The notes below the pieces were generated by a model, which was given only the letters and a program-made list of their open reading frames with translations, did not search any database and was not told where the DNA came from. The translations under genes were made by a program, and so were the position numbers. From Methanoculleus sp. (GTDB lineage Archaea; Halobacteriota; Methanomicrobia; Methanomicrobiales; Methanoculleaceae): 40,382 nucleotides of DNA. The DNA is taken from contig NZ_JASEFJ010000017.1 in NCBI RefSeq assembly GCF_030019085.1, forward strand, positions 1 through 40,382, in the 5' to 3' direction. Positions 33,265 to 39,000 of the stretch are shown here, piece by piece; position 1 is the stretch's first letter, and each line of letters opens with the position of its first letter.

Positions 33265-34059
33265 TCAGGCGCGCATCTTGCGTTCGCACTCAACGAGGTA
33301 TGAGGCAAGCAGTTTGGGGATGGGTGCTGCCATGCAGTGCCAGTTCGGCGTCCCGTTCACCTCAAGAACCGTGTATCCTTCCCGGTCGCACAGAAGGTCG
33401 ACGCCACAGTAATCAACGCCGACCACTGCTGCTGAGACCTCGGCTATGGCGCGCATCTCGTCGTCGATCTCGACCGGCATGCCAATCCCGCCCTGATGGA
33501 TGTTGTGCATCAACCCCCGAGAGATCCTGGTTATCGCGCCAACAGCCTCCCCACCCAGGACGAAGACACGGAAGTCCCGATCGTTCGGGACGTATTCCTG
33601 CAGATACCAGGGGCCGGGTCCGAGGTCGCCGGGCTCTGTCACAAGCCGGATGCCATTCCCATCATACCCGTAGACGGGTTTATAAACAACCTTTCCATGC
33701 CGCATAAGGAAGTCACGCGCCTGCTCTTCTGAAGATAAGTAGACTGTCTCCGGCGTCCGCACTCCATGCCGCATGAGAAGTGCAGTCGTCATCACCTTGG
33801 AAGCACAGGTGGCGATGGCTGCAGGAGTGTTGATAATCCGGTTAGAGAGCGAAAGCACGTCCAGCGTCTCGAACTGGTGTAGGTCCTGCCGTATGCCGCA
33901 GACCCATATGAGTTCTTGCTCAAGCCTCGAGTTGAGGGGGTCGATTGCAGCGAGGTCAAGGAGACGGTAGCGGGCACACGCCCGCTCCAGTTCCCGTATA
34001 ACGGCACCGGTTGAGTTGTCTTCCGGTGTATCGGTCGGTTTCGGTACGATATGAATCAT
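33265..34059 (-). CDS. RimK/MptN-like ATP-grasp ligase
   Basis: A 264-residue ATP-grasp enzyme of the RimK family, which adds glutamate or other amino acids to a carboxylate. The ATP-grasp parts visible are VVYKPVYGYDGNGIRLV (lysine and glycine loop), WYLQEYVPNDRDFRVFVLGG, a magnesium site in VDYCGVDLLCD, and VLEVNGTPNW. In methanogens this family includes MptN (glutamate addition to tetrahydromethanopterin, giving tetrahydrosarcinapterin) and CofF (coenzyme F420). MptN is the closer guess from size and overall pattern, but the substrate cannot be fixed by eye. It is divergent from the hydrogenase protease gene 100 bases away. Confidence 0.7.
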   Translation of the reverse strand: MIHIVPKPTDTPEDNSTGAVIRELERACARYRLLDLAAIDPLNSRLEQELIWVCGIRQDLHQFETLDVLSLSNRIINTPAAIATCASKVMTTALLMRHGVRTPETVYLSSEEQARDFLMRHGKVVYKPVYGYDGNGIRLVTEPGDLGPGPWYLQEYVPNDRDFRVFVLGGEAVGAITRISRGLMHNIHQGGIGMPVEIDDEMRAIAEVSAAVVGVDYCGVDLLCDREGYTVLEVNGTPNWHCMAAPIPKLLASYLVECERKMRA

Positions 34060-34159
34060 TGCGCCTCACCACCCCACTCCTGGAACCGGATCTTCGCGGT
34101 CAGGGATCTTTCAGTACACTTTTGTACCCCGCAGGATATAATCAGTAGGTACGAGGAAG

Positions 34160-34639
34160 ATGCGCGAAAACCGTGTCTGCATCATCGGCTGCGGCAACCC
34201 ACTCATGGGAAACGATGGGGTAGGGATCCTTGTGATGCACCTCTTTGAGAGGAGATTTCCCGGAGTTGATACGATCGACGGCGGTACCGGCGGTTTCGAC
34301 CTGATCCCATTGATGGAAGGCTACGACAAGGTTGTTATCGTAGATGCTACGGTTGGCATAGGTGACCACACAGGCGACGTCGTTACATTTGAAAATCTTC
34401 CAACCCCTGAGATCCCCGCAAGGATACCCCACGACATAGGGATCGTGGATGCGGTGACGATGGCAAAGGAACTCGGTTATACGGGGGAGATCGTGGTTAT
34501 CGGGATTGAAGTGGGTGAGATCCAGGCATTCAGCCAGGAGATTGATCCGGCGGTCAGGGAGGGGATCCACGTTGCAGAAGAGAAGATTCTGGCTATACTG
34601 GAAGAGTGGATCGACTGTAGGGGAACTATAAAGGATTAG
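34160..34639 (+). CDS. Hydrogenase maturation protease (peptidase M52)
   Basis: A nickel-dependent endopeptidase that trims the C-terminus of a [NiFe] hydrogenase large subunit after metal insertion. It has 159 residues, normal for HyaD/HycI/FrhD-type enzymes. The metal-sensing residues are D19 in GNPLMGNDGVG, D62 in VVIVDATVG, and a histidine near residue 93 in IPHDIG. GAGGAAG lies just upstream of the ATG. The partner hydrogenase (F420-reducing, membrane-bound or other) cannot be read from sequence and is not in the window; the hypCAE operon lies about 6 kb away. Confidence 0.9.
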   Translation: MRENRVCIIGCGNPLMGNDGVGILVMHLFERRFPGVDTIDGGTGGFDLIPLMEGYDKVVIVDATVGIGDHTGDVVTFENLPTPEIPARIPHDIGIVDAVTMAKELGYTGEIVVIGIEVGEIQAFSQEIDPAVREGIHVAEEKILAILEEWIDCRGTIKD

Positions 34640-34738
34640 TTGTACCTCAGATGAAACTCAGAATCATGCACAATCCTCTTTTCATTGGAGATATAAATGA
34701 CAAACTTTATACCCTACAAAATAGCTAGCTTTGCCTGA

Positions 34739-35488
34739 ATGCAACTGCCACGAGGCCGGTTCCACAAGATCATCAAGTCCACGACAACACCTGCCCTGAT
34801 CGAAGAGATGAGAACAGCAAGGTTTACCGGGATCTGTAAGATTGTCCTTGGCAGCGAGAGCGCGACCATCGTGTTGAACGAAGGTCAGTTAATGCTTGCC
34901 GAGTATGGGGTGCTAAAAGGGCAGCAGGCACTTGATGCGGTGCTTGGGAGCGAGGAGGAAGCAGGGGCTGAACTGAACATTCTGACGGCCGAGCAGGTTC
35001 GACTCTCTCAGGAGTTCAACCGCCAGTGTGCGATCGAGGTGCCCACCACAGGAAAACCCGGAAAATCGCCAGCGAAAAGGGGTGTTTCAGAGGGGGCGAA
35101 AGCGGCAACTCCCGGAAAACCCGGAAACCAGCCCGCAGGCAGCGGTATTTCCAGAGAGGCCAAACCGGTTATGGACGGTAAACCAGCGAAACCCTCAAAA
35201 GCAGGTGCTGCTCCAGAAAGGTCAGATACCGTCTCCAGCGTGGGGAAGAGGTCTTCCGCCCACACTCCTGAACCCGCCGCTGAGTCGCATACCATCCCCA
35301 TGTCAGGTGTTAAACCCGCGCAGGAGATGGCCGAGACCTCTCAATCGGAAGGTGACGAGATTGACACACTCATCCAGAATATGGAAGAGATAAACATCGA
35401 GAACCTTGTCAGCAGTTTCAGGACGAATTGCAAGGAAATGCTCAAGAAGATCCACCTCGATCATCTCATCAAGGAGAACAAAACATAA
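34739..35488 (+). CDS. DUF2226-like protein with disordered linker
   Basis: A 249-residue protein with no known function. Residues 1-100 form a compact domain (PRGRFHKIIKSTTTPALIEEM, then FTGICKIVLG and IVLNEGQLMLAEYGVLKGQQAL) that resembles the archaeal DUF2226 family. Residues about 102-205 are low complexity, rich in K, P, G, S and A, with repeated GKPGKSP/GKPGNQP units. The last 40 residues form an acidic, probably helical tail (IDTLIQNMEEINIENLV, then LKKIHLDHLIKEN). The start is the ATG at 34739 with ACTTTATACC about 30 bases upstream, so a leaderless operon start is likely. It is followed 20 bases later by the roadblock-like gene and then by MinD. Confidence 0.65.
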   Translation: MQLPRGRFHKIIKSTTTPALIEEMRTARFTGICKIVLGSESATIVLNEGQLMLAEYGVLKGQQALDAVLGSEEEAGAELNILTAEQVRLSQEFNRQCAIEVPTTGKPGKSPAKRGVSEGAKAATPGKPGNQPAGSGISREAKPVMDGKPAKPSKAGAAPERSDTVSSVGKRSSAHTPEPAAESHTIPMSGVKPAQEMAETSQSEGDEIDTLIQNMEEINIENLVSSFRTNCKEMLKKIHLDHLIKENKT

Positions 35489-35508
35489 TTTCAGGGGCTG
35501 ATAGCAGA

Positions 35509-36018
35509 ATGGATTCAACCGGTATCATCCAGTTCTTTCTGATCCTCCTCACGATAATAACAACGATCGGTTTTGCCACAATTACCTACTACCTTGCGGA
35601 GATCAGTCGAACTCTCAAGATGGCAGGCTCTCCGCAGGTGCCGTTACCGCCAGCGGATACCTCAAGTCCGACCCGCAAGGGGCCCATCCTCGAACCCCTC
35701 AAGCCCGGCGCCATGGGAAGCCTGGAAGAGGCTCTTGATGCAATCTGCAGGAAATACGATCTTGAATCTGTGACCCTGGCATCCGCTGACGGCCTTCTGA
35801 TCGCCTCAACAAAACAGGGGAGTGAGAACGAGGCCGCGCGTTACAGCCACATGTATAAAGAGGGAAGATTACATGACGAGAATGGAGTCGAACTCCTTGG
35901 CATATCCCACCACGGAGAGACGGTGATCGCCATCACCCGCCCTTCAGCACCCATCTCAAGGGAGCAGAGAGACGCACTCGAACAGGATATACAGAGCACC
36001 CTGCGGCACTGGGTATGA
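35509..36018 (+). CDS. Membrane-anchored roadblock/LC7-like protein
   Basis: A 169-residue protein. One N-terminal membrane helix spans about residues 6-28 (IIQFFLILLTIITTIGFATITYY). A Pro/Ser linker (40-62) follows, then a C-terminal domain of about 100 residues whose pattern SLEEALDAICRKYDLESVTLASADGLLIAS fits the roadblock/LC7 fold. Roadblock proteins commonly bind small GTPases; here the neighbour is a MinD/ParA ATPase. The frame is open to 35428, but the ATG at 35509 follows AGGGGCTG and precedes the membrane helix directly. The family assignment is by pattern only. Confidence 0.6.
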   Translation: MDSTGIIQFFLILLTIITTIGFATITYYLAEISRTLKMAGSPQVPLPPADTSSPTRKGPILEPLKPGAMGSLEEALDAICRKYDLESVTLASADGLLIASTKQGSENEAARYSHMYKEGRLHDENGVELLGISHHGETVIAITRPSAPISREQRDALEQDIQSTLRHWV

Positions 36019-36049
36019 GACCGACGAGATCAAAACATCAAGTGGTTAC

Positions 36050-36838
36050 ATGGTAAAGGTATACACAATTGCTTCCGGCAAAGGCGGTACAGGGAAGACA
36101 ACAGTCACAGCAAATCTGGGGGCGCTGCTTGCCCATTACGGTAAGAAGACCTGCATTCTGGATGCCGATGTCGGCATGGCAAACCTCGGGCTCATTCTCG
36201 GGCTTGACGAACTGCCTGTGACCCTGCACGAGGTGCTGGCTGGTAAGGCACGTGTCAGGGATGCTATCTATGAAGGGCCGTTCGGGGTAAAAGTTGTCCC
36301 ATCCGGACTCTCTCTACAGGGATTCCAGCAGTCAAACCCGGATCGGCTTAAAGGCGTCATGACGGATCTCGTAAGCGAGTTCGATATCCTGATCCTTGAT
36401 GCCCCTGCAGGGATCAGCAGGGACGGGGTCATCCCGCTGACTCTCGCAGACGGCGTGATCCTGGTGGTAAACCCCGAGATATCCTCGATTGTCGATTCTT
36501 TAAAGACAAAGATCCTGACAGAGACCGTTGGCGGGCATATAGAGGGGGCGATCATCAACCGGGTCGCAAGCAGCGGGAACGAGTTCAACACGGCTCAGAT
36601 GGAGAAACTCCTTGGAACCAGGGTGATCGGGGTCATACCCGAGGACCCAAACGTTCGGCGCGCGTCCGCCGCGAGGACGCCGGTTGTTGTGAAATATCCG
36701 ACATCCAGCGCATCCCGCGCCTTCGGGCACATCGCAGCGGATGTGGCAGGCATTGAGTATGTCGAGGAGGAGACTGCAGGCGTCAAAGAGAGTTTCGTCG
36801 AACGGCTTGCCCGCGCCATTTTCCGGTCAAAGACATAG
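36050..36838 (+). CDS. MinD/ParA-type P-loop ATPase
   Basis: A 262-residue deviant-Walker ATPase of the MinD/ParA family. The signature Walker A is KGGTGKTT (11-18), with the leading KGG lysine that acts across the dimer. Other motifs are DADVGMANLGLILG (40-53) and LILDAPAGIS. The C-terminal 18 residues (VKESFVERLARAIFRSKT) form a probable amphipathic membrane-targeting helix, as in MinD. Such ATPases position other proteins at the membrane or act as spatial switches. Its likely partners are the two proteins encoded just upstream in the same direction. T-runs at 36850-36855, 36863-36867 and 36872-36876 end the unit. Confidence 0.88.
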   Translation: MVKVYTIASGKGGTGKTTVTANLGALLAHYGKKTCILDADVGMANLGLILGLDELPVTLHEVLAGKARVRDAIYEGPFGVKVVPSGLSLQGFQQSNPDRLKGVMTDLVSEFDILILDAPAGISRDGVIPLTLADGVILVVNPEISSIVDSLKTKILTETVGGHIEGAIINRVASSGNEFNTAQMEKLLGTRVIGVIPEDPNVRRASAARTPVVVKYPTSSASRAFGHIAADVAGIEYVEEETAGVKESFVERLARAIFRSKT

Positions 36839-36849
36839 CGCAAGGAGGC

Positions 36850-36876
36850 TTTTTTATTACAGTTTTTCCCTCTTTT
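36850..36876 (+). terminator. Multiple T-tract terminator after minD-like gene
   Basis: Three oligo-T runs (T6 at 36850-36855, T5 at 36863-36867, T5 at 36872-36876) begin 12 bases after the stop codon. Serial T-tracts are typical of strong archaeal termination sites. Confidence 0.6.
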
Positions 36877-36979
36877 TCATCGTTTAAGTGAAGGTAATCG
36901 CCTCCCCGATTCACGCTATCTCCCGAATAAGCGACCGCAAGATCCCTCTACCCTAACCCCCACATCTCGGAGCTGTCAA

Positions 36980-37020
36980 CGTCGGAATGAGTTTCCTCAA
37001 TCGCGTCGGAATAAGGTTCC
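36980..37020 (+). repeat. Two 17-base direct repeats at the presumed left end
   Basis: CGTCGGAATGAGTTTCC (36980-36996) and CGTCGGAATAAGGTTCC (37004-37020) differ at two positions and are spaced 24 bases start to start, about two helical turns. Repeats of this kind near the tips are known transposase-binding sites in IS21 elements. Confidence 0.7.
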
Positions 37021-37023
37021 CCA

Positions 37024-37054
37024 GGCCGGTTCAAGTTAGTAACTTGTTGAGGCC
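37024..37054. promoter_or_regulatory. Imperfect palindrome upstream of the DUF1670 genes
   Basis: CAAGTTA-G-TAACTTG (37032-37046) is a perfect 7-bp-arm palindrome. It lies inside an outer GGCC (37024-37027)/GGCC (37051-37054) pair with a 4-base mismatch on each side. Its place between the element tip and the first gene suggests an operator or a transposase/accessory site. Confidence 0.5.
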
Positions 37055-37087
37055 AGATGTTCGACACGGAGGATTGGTTTACATCTC

Positions 37088-37099
37088 CGACAAATGTCG
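37088..37099. repeat. Palindromic site copy 1 (CGACAAATGTCG)
   Basis: Arms CGACA and TGTCG around AA. It covers the start codon of the first DUF1670 gene, so a protein bound here would block its translation start or transcription. A near-identical site lies at 38738-38749. Confidence 0.55.
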
Positions 37100-37963
37100 A
37101 CCCATTTAACGTTGCATGAGGCACATGGATTACGGGATAAAGACATGTCGGCTGCAGGAGATAACCCCAAATTACTGACCAACGCCTGGAAAAAAACCAA
37201 TGAGAACCAGTTATTTACCGAGTTGGAGAAAGATTATGGATTTTCCCGGGCGATATGTCGCTCGCTGGTCCACCTCATGCACGAGCACATCGAGGCAAAC
37301 TATGGGAACCTCCGCAACGACAGCCAGATCATTTACCATGCAGTCAGCGTACACGAACCACCCGGTAAATCAATAGAGCAACTTTCCCTGGTATCCGTGG
37401 CCCTCACGATATCAGAACCTGAAGATGCTGATATCCTCGAGTTAAAGGGCGTCAGTGGCCTCAGGAAACACAAGCTTCTCAGGTTTGCCAATGAAACCTA
37501 CGATCAGGGAGGGCTCCTGACCCAGGAAGACCTGGCGTTGCTCCTTACGACCAGTACTCGCACCATCCAGAGGGACATGCGGGAGATGCGAGAACAAGGT
37601 ATCGAGGTACCTACCCGGGGTTCAATCCAGGACATCGGACCGACGGTATCCCACAAAACCAAGATAATCGAACTTTACCTGAAAGGGTATGAGTATACCG
37701 ATATCGAGCAGAGAACGCGCCATACAGGCGATGCCATCAAGCGATACATCAACGGTTTCTCAAAGGTCATTCTGCTCACATCCAAGGGATACTCTCCCTT
37801 GCAAATCAGGGAGTTGACGAGTCAGTCAGAGAAAGTGATCCAGGAATATCTCTCGTTGTATGAGACATACAAGGAGATGGGAGGAGATCGGATAGCCCAA
37901 ATCATGACGGTATCGTCTCCCGAACTCGACAGGAAAAAAGGGGGACGGGGGGTCAGTCCATGA
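37094..37963 (+). CDS. DUF1670 domain protein 1 (HTH-containing)
   Basis: A 289-residue protein of the DUF1670 family, of unknown function, common in methanogen genomes and also found in bacteria. The N-terminal part has ELEKDYGFSRAICRSLVHLM (43-62) and QIIYHAVSVHEPPGK (78-92). A helix-turn-helix follows at about 143-164 (EDLALLLTTSTRTIQRDMREM), then DIGPTVSHKTKIIELYLKGYEYTDIEQRTRH (170-200), a second HTH-like region typical of DNA-binding recombination proteins. The ATG at 37094 lies inside the palindrome CGACAAATGTCG. GGAGG is about 22 bases upstream, so an alternative start at the ATG 37145 is possible. It overlaps the second DUF1670 gene by 4 bases. Codon use appears less GC-biased than in the housekeeping genes nearby. 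Confidence 0.85.
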   Translation: MSTHLTLHEAHGLRDKDMSAAGDNPKLLTNAWKKTNENQLFTELEKDYGFSRAICRSLVHLMHEHIEANYGNLRNDSQIIYHAVSVHEPPGKSIEQLSLVSVALTISEPEDADILELKGVSGLRKHKLLRFANETYDQGGLLTQEDLALLLTTSTRTIQRDMREMREQGIEVPTRGSIQDIGPTVSHKTKIIELYLKGYEYTDIEQRTRHTGDAIKRYINGFSKVILLTSKGYSPLQIRELTSQSEKVIQEYLSLYETYKEMGGDRIAQIMTVSSPELDRKKGGRGVSP

Positions 37964-38709
37964 GTTCCGCCCCATCTGCAGGAAAAGGGATTGAGTCAGC
38001 GATCAAGCATCTGATCAGGGATGAATATTCATTCATCGGCGGCGAGAAGATTCAGGATATGTTTGCCAAGGATATGGTACGGTTGTTCCGGCAATATTCC
38101 CAGGATCCCTGGACCCTCGAGGTTGGCCAGACTCTGTGGTTCGCTGTTGACAAGAATGAGAAACCTGGTCCTGCAAAGACTCTGGCGAAGATGAAAGTCA
38201 CCCCTGTCATCCTCTCCCTGGCTCACGAAAAAGATAGGAATATGCGATTGAATGGCTATTCTCACAAGGAAATCAGGAGGTTCAAGGTAGCACGGCTGCT
38301 CAATGAAGCATTTGAGCAGAACGGTGTTCTCACGCAGGCTGACATCGCTGAATTGCTGGGTGTGAGCGCAGGTACTATTGGAAAGGATATCCGGGAATAC
38401 CAGGAGGAGCATGCGGTCATCCTTCCCTATCGTGGAACCGTCCATGATATCGGGCCATCCCTGACTCACAAAAAACAAATTGTCACATTGTTCCTGCAAA
38501 ATGTTCCCACTCCCGATATCGCTCGAAAAACATGTCACACTGAAGAAGCCTGTGATCGTTACATCAAGTCATTCAAAAAAGTCCAAACACTCTATGGACA
38601 AATGAGCCCACTCGAAATCTCTCGGACTCTCGAGATGAGCGAGCGATTGGTAAACGAGTATATCGCACTTATTCAGGAGAAAGAATCATATACGGAAGGA
38701 TGTCAATGA
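37960..38709 (+). CDS. DUF1670 domain protein 2 (HTH-containing)
   Basis: A 249-residue companion of the previous gene, clearly related but a distinct subfamily. The N-terminus has FIGGEKIQDMFAKDMVRLFRQY (25-46) and LEVGQTLWFAVDKNEKPG (53-70). The HTH lies at about 126-147 (QADIAELLGVSAGTIGKDIREY), then the shared DIGPSLTHKKQIVTLFLQ (163-180), PDIARKTCHTEEACDRYIKSF, and a last HTH-like stretch, MSPLEISRTLEMSERLVNEYIAL. The ATGA overlap with gene 1 shows translational coupling, and the two probably act as a pair. The function is unknown. Because both carry several HTH segments and sit before a transposase gene, roles in regulating or targeting transposition are plausible but unproven. Confidence 0.85.
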   Translation: MSSAPSAGKGIESAIKHLIRDEYSFIGGEKIQDMFAKDMVRLFRQYSQDPWTLEVGQTLWFAVDKNEKPGPAKTLAKMKVTPVILSLAHEKDRNMRLNGYSHKEIRRFKVARLLNEAFEQNGVLTQADIAELLGVSAGTIGKDIREYQEEHAVILPYRGTVHDIGPSLTHKKQIVTLFLQNVPTPDIARKTCHTEEACDRYIKSFKKVQTLYGQMSPLEISRTLEMSERLVNEYIALIQEKESYTEGCQ

Positions 38710-38737
38710 CTTTAGTTGAACAGATTTCTGACCTCTC

Positions 38738-38749
38738 TGACATTTGTCG
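38738..38749. repeat. Palindromic site copy 2 (TGACATTTGTCG)
   Basis: Matches the reverse complement of the site at 37088-37099 over 11 of 12 bases, with one arm base changed. It lies 29 bases after the second DUF1670 stop and 7 bases before the istA fragment ATG at 38756. Confidence 0.5.
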
Positions 38750-38755
38750 TTATTT

Positions 38756-38950
38756 ATGCTCAAAGATCTCGCACGTGAACAGGAACAGAACACCGGACGG
38801 GTCAATATCAGCGAACTCTCCCGTGAGACCGGTCTTGATCGCAAGACCGTGAGACGTTACCTCAGGAGCGATCACCCTCTGGAAACCCCCCACACCCGAA
38901 ATAAACCCAGCAAACTCGACCCCTACAAACCATATATCCAGGAATAACTA
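38756..38950 (+). pseudogene. istA: Truncated IS21-family transposase IstA (N-terminus only)
   Basis: About 63 residues from the ATG at 38756, ending at a TAA at 38945-38947. The helix-turn-helix ELSRETGLDRKTVRRYLRS and the following SKLDPYKPYI match the start of IstA transposases, which continue with a DDE integrase core of several hundred residues. None of that core is present; the frame breaks directly after KPYIQE and IS66 sequence begins nearby. A TTG start at 38744 would add four residues but lies inside the palindrome. The fragment is presumably inactive, though it could still bind the element's ends. Confidence 0.7.
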
Positions 38951-39000
38951 TTCAGCCCAAACCGAAAGATCTTTTTATAATGGTCTCTAAATAAAATATA

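Larger units (their letters stand above)
36839..37093. other. Junction between chromosome and mobile region
   Basis: After the T-tracts the sequence has no gene. From 36974 it has features of an IS21-type left end: TGTC at the tip, then two 17-base direct repeats. An imperfect 31-bp palindrome (37024-37054) follows, then GGAGG at 37067-37071, and finally the DUF1670 start at 37094. The left flank (36877-36973) contains only a weak repeat, GTGAA/TTCAC. Confidence 0.45.
36974..38947 (+). mobile_element. IS21-like element remnant carrying a tandem DUF1670 cassette
   Basis: Proposed element: a left end starting TGTCAACGTCGG at 36974 with two direct repeats, then two DUF1670 genes, then the N-terminal part of an IstA transposase. 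Canonical IS21 elements have multiple terminal repeats and begin with istA directly. Here about 1.6 kb of extra cargo lies between the end and istA, in the same direction. The right part is missing: istA stops after about 64 residues and IS66-family sequence begins within 60 bases. The right inverted repeat, istB and target duplication therefore cannot be seen. The whole assignment is inference from order and repeats. Confidence 0.45.
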
